Shown here piece after piece: positions 44,359-52,856 of a stretch of DNA of 64,000 nt. Below the pieces are notes generated by a model. The model worked only from the letters and a program-made list of their open reading frames with translations. It had not been told where the DNA came from and made no database searches. A program made the translations under genes and the position numbers. Numbering within the stretch: the stretch's first letter is position 1; every line of letters starts with the position of its first letter. This DNA comes from Clostridia bacterium (lineage in GTDB: Bacteria > Bacillota > Clostridia > Peptostreptococcales > Anaerovoracaceae), in assembly GCA_024693105.1 (NCBI GenBank), contig JAILLO010000093.1, positions 30,929-94,928 on the forward strand, read 5' to 3'.

Positions 44359-45060
44359 ATGCACAAAATACTTATTCTTGAAGATGATATTGAATTTGCA
44401 GAAATAATGAGTATTTATCTCAAATCAAAAGGCTACAAAAGCGTACACGCAAAAAGCATTGCCGAAGCTGTTGAGGCTTTTAACCTCGAGCATTTTGACC
44501 TGATTATTTCCGATATCATGCTTCCTGACGGTTTTGGCACAAATTTCTGCAAGCATATCCGCACGATTTCAAAGCTTCCTATTATCGTTATCAGCTGTCT
44601 GGGCGACGACACCACTATCGTGGAAGCCTTTTCAAACGGCGCGGACGACTACATCACAAAGCCTCTGAATCCCGTACAGTTCCTTGCGCGCGTTGAAGCA
44701 AACATACGGCGGGACAAGGAGTACGGCAATTACAATTCGTCTTCGGCTTTAAACGGAGAAAACTACGTGATGTTCTGCGGCATGAAGCTTGACGATATCA
44801 GACGTTCCATAACTTATGCCGACGGCACCTCGGTTGATTTATCCCCTATTGAGTACACCGTTTTGAAAGTGTTCCTGAAAAATCCGGGAGTTCTTCTTCT
44901 TTACGATAAGCTCTACAAAGAGGTCTGGGACCGTGACAGTCTTGGCGATTACCGTTCCATCATGGTGCATGTCAGCAATCTCAAAAAGAAAATAGATCCT
45001 TTCAACTCCGGTATTATAACAAACACACGCGGAGCAGGATACATATATACGCCAAAATAA
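44359..45060 (+). CDS. OmpR-family response regulator
   Basis: A 233-residue regulator. The ATG at 44359 has AAAGGA seven to eight bases before it. The receiver domain has the acidic pair in LEDD (residues 7-10), the phospho-acceptor Asp52 in IISDIMLPDG, and Lys101 in DYITKPLNP. The C-terminal winged helix has LSPIEYTVLKVFLKNPGVLL, VWDRDSLGDYRSIMVHVSNL and the final TRGAGYIYTPK. OmpR-type proteins bind direct repeats or palindromes near promoters. Likely phosphorylated by the divergent kinase; likely targets are its own promoter and perhaps the CIS operon. Confidence 0.95.
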   Translation: MHKILILEDDIEFAEIMSIYLKSKGYKSVHAKSIAEAVEAFNLEHFDLIISDIMLPDGFGTNFCKHIRTISKLPIIVISCLGDDTTIVEAFSNGADDYITKPLNPVQFLARVEANIRRDKEYGNYNSSSALNGENYVMFCGMKLDDIRRSITYADGTSVDLSPIEYTVLKVFLKNPGVLLLYDKLYKEVWDRDSLGDYRSIMVHVSNLKKKIDPFNSGIITNTRGAGYIYTPK

Positions 45061-45152
45061 CCTGAATACCTTCGGGTAACCGGTTTTGATTTCTATATAT
45101 CCGCTGTGACCGTCCCGGCATGCGCAGCAGCTTACCCGGTCCGGTTTGTCTA

Positions 45153-45169
45153 AAAGCCCGTTCGGCTTT
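45153..45169 (+). terminator. Short hairpin before the transglycosylase gene
   Basis: AAAGCC and GGCTTT pair around CGTTC and are followed by CTTATT, a weak terminator-like element between the response regulator and the transglycosylase gene. It may attenuate readthrough. Confidence 0.35.
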
Positions 45170-45182
45170 CTTATTGAAAAAT

Positions 45183-46694
45183 ATGAGTATTACAAATCTT
45201 TACGAACTGAATACAAAGACACGCGCAGCAGGAGTATCCGCAAGGAACAGAGCATCCTCCGTCACGATGCGAAATTCAGCCGCTGCCGGCAATGTTGCGG
45301 GCAGCGCAAAATTCGGTGACATACTCGAAAAGGTGCTCCTTGACGAAAAATCCGAAAGTGCGGCCTTGCAGAATACGCAGCTGTCCGAAGGTTCGTCTTC
45401 CGCATCACGGGCATCTGTTGCCGGCAGCGCTTCGGCGCTTAACTCTCTGATGCTCGCAAAAGCGGCCGCGATGCGAAAATCCGCCGCAGTTCAGAATGCG
45501 GCCGCCTCAAATCAGACATCTGCGTCTGCATCTGCATCTGCGTCTGCCTCAAAGGCTGCATCCGCACCTGTCACAAAGGCGGCCTCCCCGCTGCCGGCAG
45601 TACAGACTGTTGACCTCGACGCCATATTCGAAAAAGCGGCAGATACATACGGTGTTTCGCCCGCTCTTCTCAAATCAATGGCGAAGGCAGAATCCGGCTT
45701 CAATCCGAATGCCGTTTCCTCAAGCGGAGCGCAGGGCATCATGCAGCTTATGCCGGGCACAGCCGCTGCACTCGGCGTCAGCGACCCTCTGAATCCTGAG
45801 CAGAACATTATGGGCGGCGCCAAATATATCAGCGACAAAATCAAACAGTACAACGGAGACGTCACGCTTGCCCTTGCCGCATACCAGGCAGGCTCCGGCA
45901 ATGTCAAAAAATACGGAGGAGTCCCTCCTTTCAAAGCCACAAAAGCATATATAAACAAGGTTCTCGGCAACGCAAAATCAGCTCTTACCGCAGGGACAGT
46001 CGTTATTGACGCCGCCCATGCAGTAACATACGGTGCCGTTACGCCTGCCGCCGGTGCAGCATCCGCTTCAGCGGATGAATCTGCCGCTGCGTCCAAAAGG
46101 GCAGCCACCGGCTCACCAAATGTCCGGGAGGCATCTTCACCGATGCCTACATTCGGCAGCACCGGAAACGCCGGAAGTTCTTCGGCAGCTTCTGCGGCTG
46201 CGCGCCCGGGTTCGGCTTCTGCGGCAGATTCGGCTGCGCGCCCTGATTCGGCTTCTGCGGCAGATTCGGCTGCGCGCCCGGGTTCGGCTTCTGCGGCAGA
46301 TTCGGCTGCGCGCCCTGATTCGGATATTAGCGAGCTTCTTGACTACTACAGAGCCATGATCGGAGCAGCTTCACCGGATCTTGATTCCTCGCTTTCGGCT
46401 GCGGTTCTTGCTGAAATTTCCGGCACGCCCGCACTTTCCGGCTCCGGCACAGGCTCCGTTCTTTCGCAGCTTTCCGGAATCGGCGATTCATCCGGGCTTT
46501 CCGATTTGATTTCGAATACCGATTTCTACAGGCTTGCAGGTTCTGGAATCATGTCTGACTGGCTTGCCGCAACAAGTCTTTCGGAGGAAGAAGACAACGG
46601 CTTTACAGACCTCATAAACGCCTACAACAAATACAACCGCATGACTATTAACACCGTCGCCGACGCAAAGGACGATGAACAGGATCTCCTTTGA
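45183..46694 (+). CDS. Lytic transglycosylase (SLT domain) with Ala/Ser-rich repeats
   Basis: A 503-residue protein that should cleave peptidoglycan glycan strands. The SLT domain spans about 150-265: YGVSPALLKSMAKAESGFNP with catalytic Glu170, SGAQGIMQLMPGTAAALG, and LALAAYQAGSGNVKKYGG. Around it are long Ala/Ser-rich segments, one encoded by 36-bp DNA repeats (46197-46323). No signal peptide is visible. I chose ATG 45183 because the longer frame from 45120 has no support, but neither start has a good ribosome binding site. Encoded between the CIS regulators and the CIS ATPase, it may open the wall for particle assembly, docking or release. Confidence 0.82.
   Translation: MSITNLYELNTKTRAAGVSARNRASSVTMRNSAAAGNVAGSAKFGDILEKVLLDEKSESAALQNTQLSEGSSSASRASVAGSASALNSLMLAKAAAMRKSAAVQNAAASNQTSASASASASASKAASAPVTKAASPLPAVQTVDLDAIFEKAADTYGVSPALLKSMAKAESGFNPNAVSSSGAQGIMQLMPGTAAALGVSDPLNPEQNIMGGAKYISDKIKQYNGDVTLALAAYQAGSGNVKKYGGVPPFKATKAYINKVLGNAKSALTAGTVVIDAAHAVTYGAVTPAAGAASASADESAAASKRAATGSPNVREASSPMPTFGSTGNAGSSSAASAAARPGSASAADSAARPDSASAADSAARPGSASAADSAARPDSDISELLDYYRAMIGAASPDLDSSLSAAVLAEISGTPALSGSGTGSVLSQLSGIGDSSGLSDLISNTDFYRLAGSGIMSDWLAATSLSEEEDNGFTDLINAYNKYNRMTINTVADAKDDEQDLL
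46197..46323 (+). repeat. 36-bp tandem repeats inside the transglycosylase gene
   Basis: Three full units (46197-46232, 46233-46268, 46269-46304) and a partial fourth, each starting GCTGCGCGCCC. They encode a 12-residue Ala/Arg/Pro/Ser/Asp repeat alternating ARPGSASAADSA and ARPDSASAADSA. Confidence 0.9.
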
Positions 46695-46724
46695 TTACGC
46701 GAAAGTTTCAAAACAAAAAAACAA

Positions 46725-46760
46725 AGAGATTTTGTGAATCTGTATGATTCCAAAATCTCT
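46725..46760. terminator. Bidirectional terminator between transglycosylase and ATPase genes
   Basis: AGAGATTTTG and CAAAATCTCT form a 10-bp stem extended by GAATC/GATTC, with a T-run on the plus side and an A-rich run on the other. It lies between converging genes. Confidence 0.88.
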
Positions 46761-46771
46761 TTTTTTAACAA

Positions 46772-49156
46772 TTAAAGTATCAGGCTTGCATACGGTTCGA
46801 AGTCCGAACGCGTAAATACTTTTCCCGTCTTAATAAGCTCATATTTGATGGCCATCAAAAGATGCTTCATGCCCATTTCCTCACCGTCGCCGTCGGCAGC
46901 CGCAAAGAAGCCGGCATTGAGAATGCAGTTTTTAATATTACCTCCTACAAACTCAAACTTTTCCGCAAGGAAATGCAAGTCTACATCCTCCGCAAGAGGA
47001 ACCTTCTTTGGAATTGTCGCCTTCCAGATGTTGTAGCGTGTCTCCACATCAGGGAACGCAAACTCGACGATAAACTTCATTCTTCTGAAGAATGCAGGGT
47101 CAATATTGTGCTTGAAGTTTGTTGCAAGCACCGTAACACCGTCATAAGCTTCAACCTCCTGGAGCAGATGCGCGGTCTTGTTGTTATTTGCCGATTCTCC
47201 GGAACCGCCCGAATCTGTACGCTTTCCGAACAAAGTATCGCATTCGTCAAAGAACAGTACGACATTACATTTTTTTGCTTCGCGGAAAATCATCGATATA
47301 CTTTTTTCCGTTTCACCGACATACTTGTCTATAACCTTTGAAAGGTCTACCCTGTAAAGTTCGAGATTGAGCGCATTTGCAAGAACCTGCGCACACATTG
47401 TCTTTCCTGTACCCGGGTGACCGAACAGCAGCACCGAAAGGCCTCTGCCGTAAGGATATTTGCTGTTATAATCCCACTTTTCGTAAACCTGCTTCCTGTA
47501 GCGCATCTGATGACATGCATATTCAAGACTCTGACGCTGTTCGGGAGGCATGATAATATCGTCCCATGTATATGTCGCTTTGACCTTTGTGGCCTTCTGC
47601 GTCAGCTCATGCTTCATCTGGCCGTAGCAGGCTTCAAACAGCCATTTCTTTGTAATTTTCGGCTCTTTGTTGATCAGGGATATGCTCTGGCCGGAGGCAA
47701 TGGAGTTCTTTATCTTTCCGGCAGTAAAAAGGAACTTTGTCGCAATATCCGTAAGGTCGACATCATCCGCAAATTCATAACCCTTAGCATAATGCTTCCA
47801 TATAACTTCACGTTCTCCCACATTCGGAGTGACAAGTTCAAATTCAGCGAATTTCTTCGTCGTAAATTCTCTCAGAGGAAGCTTGAACTCGCTCAGGGTG
47901 AAAATTCCCGCACAGTATTTTGAAAGAAGCGTGATGGACAAATCCATATATCCGAAGAACTTGTCCTTTTCATCTTCCCTGAAATCAAGATTGTCAAGAA
48001 CAACACATGCATTCGAGAAAATGCTTTCACGTGTAATCGACCACAGTGCCGATTCGACAAAACGCATATCGTAATTAAAAAGCTTTCCTCCGTTTACCGA
48101 AATACATCCGAAGCCTCTGTTGCGGCAGAAGTGCTTGATGGTAAACTTTCTTCCGCTTCCCTCATCGCCAAACATCGAAAAAACTCTTGTTCCGGCATCA
48201 TAAGAAATCCCGAGTCCGTCAAGCTTGTCCTGATTTGCAAGGAACGGATCGAGTTCCTTATCGTCAATCAGATTTGTGCAGAAGCGTTCAAATTTTTCAT
48301 CAAGCTTGTCCGAAACGGAACCGAACAGATAATCAATAAGTCTCTTGTCAACCGTAAGCGTTGTCGAAAACGGCATGGACGGATTGATATCCATCGGAAT
48401 GACAGGCTTCAGCTGATCAAGCGATGCCGACATGTCACCAAAGCATCTGCTGATTGAAAAGTTGTTCGCATAATAAACTTTTCCGACCGATTCGAGTGTC
48501 GGTGCGGAAAGATTTCCGTTCTGATTGATAACCTGATATACAGAACCGTAACTTGTCTGTGTCGATGCAAGAATTGCACATATAAAGGCAAATACGGAAA
48601 ACTCCGAAAATCCCAGTGTCTTGATAAGATAATAAAAAGGCATTTTAATTTCGGAAGTGTCTGTCAGCTCCGCACGATGATTGATAAATGCAATCTTCTC
48701 TTCTATTGAAAAATCCGACTGTTCTTCTTCATTCACCTCTGAAGCCGATGCCGAAGCAGCGGCAAAGTCGGAAAAAAGATCGGCAAACAAGTCATCAAAC
48801 GACTCTTCGTCATCAGTGTCCGCATTGTCATCTTCAACGTTTGCATCCTGTTGTGTATCATCGCCGGACAACAAATCTCCCGCCTGAAGCTGCGTTTCCT
48901 CCGTATCTTCGGCATTTGTAATACTCAAAAGCCTTTTGTGATCGGAAAGCTGCTTGTCGCAAAGATCGCATGCAAGCTGAAGATCCGGATAAAGAACATT
49001 TTTGACAGATCCGTCTGCCGCTATGAAAATAGATTTCATGTTTGAAAGATATGCAGTAAGCATTTCATCGGCACACAGGAAAAGCGAGTTTATATAATCC
49101 TCATACGATGTAAACGGCATCTCTGCCAGTCTGTCCGAAAAAATATTTGCAGCCAA
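46772..49156 (-). CDS. CIS AAA+ ATPase (Pvc15-like)
   Basis: A 794-residue protein that starts at a TTG behind GGGGGTGG. The first 430 residues carry an acidic segment (about 75-135) and a helical region without recognised family. The AAA+ module at the C-terminus has Walker A GHPGTGKT (about 579-586), Walker B VVLFFDECD (about 635-643), and PAFFRRMKFIVEFAFPD with the arginine-finger region. It closely resembles the ATPases of extracellular CIS loci, which are thought to load or unfold cargo or help assembly. It is on the same strand as the CIS operon but about 3.7 kb upstream, beyond the regulators. Confidence 0.92.
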   Translation of the reverse strand: MAANIFSDRLAEMPFTSYEDYINSLFLCADEMLTAYLSNMKSIFIAADGSVKNVLYPDLQLACDLCDKQLSDHKRLLSITNAEDTEETQLQAGDLLSGDDTQQDANVEDDNADTDDEESFDDLFADLFSDFAAASASASEVNEEEQSDFSIEEKIAFINHRAELTDTSEIKMPFYYLIKTLGFSEFSVFAFICAILASTQTSYGSVYQVINQNGNLSAPTLESVGKVYYANNFSISRCFGDMSASLDQLKPVIPMDINPSMPFSTTLTVDKRLIDYLFGSVSDKLDEKFERFCTNLIDDKELDPFLANQDKLDGLGISYDAGTRVFSMFGDEGSGRKFTIKHFCRNRGFGCISVNGGKLFNYDMRFVESALWSITRESIFSNACVVLDNLDFREDEKDKFFGYMDLSITLLSKYCAGIFTLSEFKLPLREFTTKKFAEFELVTPNVGEREVIWKHYAKGYEFADDVDLTDIATKFLFTAGKIKNSIASGQSISLINKEPKITKKWLFEACYGQMKHELTQKATKVKATYTWDDIIMPPEQRQSLEYACHQMRYRKQVYEKWDYNSKYPYGRGLSVLLFGHPGTGKTMCAQVLANALNLELYRVDLSKVIDKYVGETEKSISMIFREAKKCNVVLFFDECDTLFGKRTDSGGSGESANNNKTAHLLQEVEAYDGVTVLATNFKHNIDPAFFRRMKFIVEFAFPDVETRYNIWKATIPKKVPLAEDVDLHFLAEKFEFVGGNIKNCILNAGFFAAADGDGEEMGMKHLLMAIKYELIKTGKVFTRSDFEPYASLIL

Positions 49157-49263
49157 AACGCCACCCCCTTATAATACAAGCACAGTATAGCATAAAAAAA
49201 GATTGTCGGTATCAACCTAATCAAATTGTTAAGAATTTTTAAGAATTTTTAGTTTTCTTATTA

Positions 49264-49291
49264 TTGCATCTTTTTTCTGAGTTGTTATGAT
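49264..49291 (+). promoter_or_regulatory. Candidate promoter for the gene at 49391
   Basis: TTGCAT (49264-49269), 16 bases, TATGAT (49286-49291), within the divergent region between the ATPase gene and the acetyltransferase-like gene. Just upstream, AAGAATTTTT is repeated twice in a row (49231-49250). Confidence 0.5.
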
Positions 49292-49390
49292 AATAAATGT
49301 GAGGTATTTGTTGATATAACAGACGTTTTTACAAATAGACTTTTAAACCTACCGCCACGCATTCGGAGCGGTCGCTACAGGAGGGAAAAA

Positions 49391-50236
49391 ATGGCAGAAT
49401 ATTTCGTTTTGGAACAGCAGAACATGAAGTTTTTTTCAAAATTTGTACCTGCGGTATTCTTTGAAGACGCTCAAAAGGGAAACAGCCGCATCATAGGAGC
49501 TCTTGAAAAACAGGTTGTTGTCGGTGCGACGAACTTTTCCGTTGTCGGAAATACTGCAATAATTAACTATCTATCTGTTTCACCGGATTATGAAAACAAA
49601 AAAATCGCGCACGGAATGCTGGAATTCCTCGAAACGATTTCCGCAAAGCTGGGCGTCGACCAGATTACAACGGCATTTCCCGAAAAGAGCGAAACTGCGC
49701 CAAAATGCGAAAAAATCGTAACAAATCTGGGCTATCACCCCGACAACGAAATGGAAATCGCGCGTTTTCTGCTGAAGGACCTTCTCGATGCAAATGTCGT
49801 GAAATTTTTTAAAGGGAAAAAGCTTTCCGCGCAGCCTCTGAGCAGAATTCCTCAGCAGCTTCTTACTTCCTTCAACAGCGAGGCCGTTTCCGACGGTCGT
49901 ATCGATGTTCCTCTGAAATGGGACAGCTACGACAAAAACCTTTCTTTCATAAAGCTGAATCAGGCACAGAAAATAGAAAGCTGCATATGTTCCTCCGTCG
50001 GAACGGACTGCATGGCAATTCTCTGGCTTTACAGTGACGCAACCGACAACGAATCAAAAGCCGAGCTTCTTACCATTCTTTCGAGTTTTGCGAGCAAACT
50101 TTACGGCGAGGATTTTCCTGTCGAAACAGTTATCGAGGACGATGAGGCAAAGAAGCTTATCAAGATATTCCTTGAACCGGGCAAAAATGAATCCTACTCA
50201 AGGGTACTCAGATATACAAAGAGCATGCTCGAATAA
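49391..50236 (+). CDS. GNAT acetyltransferase-like protein
   Basis: A 281-residue protein. The N-terminal half resembles the GNAT fold: VVGNTAIINYLSVSPDYENK gives the beta4 strand, and the acetyl-CoA loop position reads ENKKIAHGMLEFLE, which departs from the usual (R/Q)xxGxG/A. The C-terminal half is a second alpha/beta domain of unknown function. The layout is similar to the 280-residue protein at 51975-52817, suggesting related proteins flanking the repeat gene and channel. AGGAGGGAAAAA supports the start. It may modify a CIS part or cargo; this is inference from position. Confidence 0.65.
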   Translation: MAEYFVLEQQNMKFFSKFVPAVFFEDAQKGNSRIIGALEKQVVVGATNFSVVGNTAIINYLSVSPDYENKKIAHGMLEFLETISAKLGVDQITTAFPEKSETAPKCEKIVTNLGYHPDNEMEIARFLLKDLLDANVVKFFKGKKLSAQPLSRIPQQLLTSFNSEAVSDGRIDVPLKWDSYDKNLSFIKLNQAQKIESCICSSVGTDCMAILWLYSDATDNESKAELLTILSSFASKLYGEDFPVETVIEDDEAKKLIKIFLEPGKNESYSRVLRYTKSMLE

Positions 50237-50303
50237 TGCAAAAGACTCTGACCTTCAGCAGTTTGTGCAGCTTGAGGCAGTTAATTAAAACCGGAGAGAT
50301 TAT

Positions 50304-51227
50304 ATGGGAAGTGTACTTGACCAAAGTATAAAACAAAATATTGAGCAGCAGGCGCAGGAAGAGAAAAAGCAGCAGGAAGAATTTATGGATCTTCAGATTC
50401 CAATGCCGAAGCATAAGGCAATAGACGATGACGATGAACCGTTTTCCTCAAAAGCCCTGACGCGGATTGCCGGTATCAACAGCCGCAAATCTATTTTTGA
50501 CAGCAGAAGCCTTTTCAAAACTGTCACAAAAGAGAAATCGCAGAAAACCGATGAATTTCTGAGAGAATTTGAAAAAATGCAGGAACGGAAAAAACACGAA
50601 GCGTCCCCTACCTTCCGCCAGCCAAAACGCATTCAAAAGCTTGCGCGTGGCCCGGTCATGAAGTCGGTCTCGCAGCAAAGGACACTCGCCATGCATATGC
50701 GGGAAAAGCTTATGCGCCGTATGCTCGCAAAGCAGCCCGGATTCAGATTCCCCCAGCCTGTCCGCATCAACCGTATTGCGGCAGCCCCTGTTATGAACGA
50801 ATCGCAGAGGCTTTTTGCACTGTCAACCTGTCTGAGCCGCATTCTCCGCAGAAGGCAGCTTGCGCACGCATCACATGCAGGCTCTGAATTTCGTCAGCCA
50901 CGCCGGATTTCACATCTTTCGGCGCCTCCGCAGATGCTTATGCAGGCACAGCAGATGATGATAAGCGAAAAGCTGCGCGATGCCGCAGAGCAGGAAATGA
51001 AAAGGCGCAATATATGGCAAGAAGGAAGACCGCCTCTCATGCAGATGCAGACACAGCAGTTTGCCCTCAGCATGAAACTCCGCGAGCAGCTTGAAAAAGC
51101 CCCGGCATCAAGAGGAATGTTTCAGCAGAGTACCGCTCCTCTCATGCAAATGCAGACACAGCAGTTTGCGGTCAGCATGAAACTCCGCGAGCAGCTTGAA
51201 AGAGGCTCAAGGCCGGGCATCATGTGA
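50304..51227 (+). CDS. Basic Met/Gln/Arg-rich repeat protein
   Basis: A 307-residue protein that I do not recognise. After an acidic and Gln-rich N-terminus (1-45), residues about 105-307 contain five units of roughly 40 residues. The first three begin FRQPKRIQKLARGPVM, FRFPQPVRINRIAAAPVM and FRQPRRISHLSAPPQM, each followed by an amphipathic helix. The last two contain PLMQMQTQQFALSMKLREQL and an almost identical copy with AVSMKLREQL. The repeat part is strongly basic. There is no signal peptide or membrane helix. GGAGAGATT precedes the ATG. It is cotranscribed with the GNAT-like gene and ends at a terminator. It could be a cargo, a cargo adaptor or a scaffold for the CIS. Confidence 0.75.
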   Translation: MGSVLDQSIKQNIEQQAQEEKKQQEEFMDLQIPMPKHKAIDDDDEPFSSKALTRIAGINSRKSIFDSRSLFKTVTKEKSQKTDEFLREFEKMQERKKHEASPTFRQPKRIQKLARGPVMKSVSQQRTLAMHMREKLMRRMLAKQPGFRFPQPVRINRIAAAPVMNESQRLFALSTCLSRILRRRQLAHASHAGSEFRQPRRISHLSAPPQMLMQAQQMMISEKLRDAAEQEMKRRNIWQEGRPPLMQMQTQQFALSMKLREQLEKAPASRGMFQQSTAPLMQMQTQQFAVSMKLREQLERGSRPGIM

Positions 51228-51232
51228 TACAA

Positions 51233-51266
51233 AAAGGAGATTTGGACTTATAACCAAATCTCCTTT
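51233..51266. terminator. Bidirectional terminator after the repeat protein gene
   Basis: AAAGGAGATTTGG and CCAAATCTCCTTT form a 13-bp stem with an 8-base loop and a T-run on the plus strand; A residues precede it for the minus strand. It separates the converging repeat-protein and channel genes. Confidence 0.93.
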
Positions 51267-51298
51267 TTTTTCGTCATATGTTTTTCGTATATCAGCCA

Positions 51299-51898
51299 TC
51301 AGCCCCAGTAATCCGCATTTTTTTCTTTCGGAAGGTTGCCTGTCTCTTTGTAATTACGGTAGTCCTTCTCTATTTTGGCAATTTCGGCTCTGAAAGCATT
51401 CTGAAAGCTTTCGTAATTCTTGTCCGCAACATATTTCGTGCATATATGCTCAAGCACACGCCAGTCATGCAGATCTATGTTCAGCACAAAGTCGCGCAAA
51501 GCTTCCTCAAGTTCATCTTTGTTTTCAATAGTTTTAATAATTCCCGCAAATTGAAGCAGTTTGTCGCACTCCCTTGCCCATGCCCTCTTCTGTAATAACT
51601 CCTTGGCTTTCAGACTGTCAAACAGGCTTTGTTTGTGTGCCATCTGATTCAGGAACAGTCCGACAACGACAACGCCCAGAAAAGATTCCAGCCCTACAAG
51701 TACAGCCGCCGTTTGATTACACGGAGTTATGTCACCATATCCGAGAGTCGTTATTGTTCCTATGCTGTAATACAAATTAACAAGAAAAGTATCCGGAAGC
51801 TTTGAATACTCAATATACCCTTCCGGCAGGAGTGTATAAATAAGCGCAAACACGGGTATAAGCAATATAAATACCCAGCCGAAACTGTTTCCTTTCAT
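51299..51898 (-). CDS. Two-helix potassium channel-like protein
   Basis: A 199-residue protein. The ATG at 51898 has GAGGGG six bases before it; a longer frame overlaps the upstream gene and lacks support. Membrane helix 1 (about 8-24), a pore loop with the K+ filter TLGYGD (51-56), and helix 2 (about 62-84) make a standard two-helix channel subunit. The C-terminal 110 residues are a charged helical cytoplasmic domain, not an RCK domain. It should form tetramers. It follows the GNAT-like gene by 76 bases and ends at the shared terminator. Confidence 0.88.
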   Translation of the reverse strand: MKGNSFGWVFILLIPVFALIYTLLPEGYIEYSKLPDTFLVNLYYSIGTITTLGYGDITPCNQTAAVLVGLESFLGVVVVGLFLNQMAHKQSLFDSLKAKELLQKRAWARECDKLLQFAGIIKTIENKDELEEALRDFVLNIDLHDWRVLEHICTKYVADKNYESFQNAFRAEIAKIEKDYRNYKETGNLPKEKNADYWG

Positions 51899-51974
51899 CT
51901 CATTCCCCTCTCGTCTTTTGTTCGGATATGTACAAAAGCAAAATCCGGTCTTTGCAAATCCGGAAGCGATTTGC

Positions 51975-52817
51975 CTATAGTCTCTTGAAATATTCCTGAA
52001 GCATAAAATCAATTTCAGGTTTTCCGAAAAGTGTCAGGAAGATTTTGTATTCCCTGTCATCGTAAATCTGCATAAAAATCGTCGAATCGACTTCTTCATT
52101 GTCAAACATAAGAGGAAAAGCCGTAATGAGACTCTTGTAAATCTCATATCCTCTCGGAGATGTATCGGCGTAAATACCGTTCATCAGGAAAGTCTTCTCC
52201 GAAGCTTTTTCGGTATCCATAAAGCCGGCAATTCTGTCATCACTGACATAAAAGTTGCCGTACTCAGAATCGACACTGTCAAACCCGATTGCATTTCCCC
52301 TTCCTGTCATGTTTTTCAGGAAGTAGACAAAATCAACATGGCTGACATTTTCCTTTTTGCAGATGGAAGCGGCAAGTTCTCTTTGATTGGTTGCAAAAGA
52401 TCCGAATTTCGTATCCGGAAAATCCTGCACATAATACATCATGAAATGGGCATTGAGCGTCAGCGGTATGAACTTTTTATTTGCAAGGAATTTCATATAA
52501 TCTCTGACCGTAACCGCATCCCCTATGCATCTGCAGATAATGGATCTGATGCCCCTTGAGCGGAATTCGTTCTCAGCATGGGCAATAATATCTGTTCCGA
52601 TTCCCTGCCCTCTTCTTTCTTCCGCCACAAAAAGATAATCAAAAATCATTTCATTTTTGTGATCCTTTGAAACGGAATACATTGCAAGCGCAAGTATCCG
52701 GCTGTCTTCCTCCGCAGCAAAGATGCATGTATTCTTTTTTTCCGCCTTTATTGCAAGCCATCGGGGCATATAGTTGGCTGCCTGCTCAGATGTCATTCCT
52801 ATTAAGTGAAATATCAT
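51975..52817 (-). CDS. GNAT acetyltransferase
   Basis: A 280-residue protein. The N-terminal GNAT domain has IFDYLFVAEERRGQGIGTDI, with RRGQGIG matching the acetyl-CoA-binding Q/RxxGxG loop, and the preceding strand LALAMYSVS. The C-terminal half (about 150-280) is a second domain of unknown function that ends FLTLFGKPEIDFMLQEYFKR. Substrate unknown. It lies 39 bases after the large kinase-like gene and before the channel gene, so the three appear to be one operon. The two-domain layout is shared with the protein at 49391-50236. Confidence 0.8.
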   Translation of the reverse strand: MIFHLIGMTSEQAANYMPRWLAIKAEKKNTCIFAAEEDSRILALAMYSVSKDHKNEMIFDYLFVAEERRGQGIGTDIIAHAENEFRSRGIRSIICRCIGDAVTVRDYMKFLANKKFIPLTLNAHFMMYYVQDFPDTKFGSFATNQRELAASICKKENVSHVDFVYFLKNMTGRGNAIGFDSVDSEYGNFYVSDDRIAGFMDTEKASEKTFLMNGIYADTSPRGYEIYKSLITAFPLMFDNEEVDSTIFMQIYDDREYKIFLTLFGKPEIDFMLQEYFKRL

Positions 52818-52856
52818 ATTTAATACCTTGCTTATTTTTGATTTGAAAGCTATCTC

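Noticed and set aside
46197..46323. CRISPR-like or regulatory array from 36-bp repeats
   Set aside because: The repeats are in frame inside a coding region and have no spacers.
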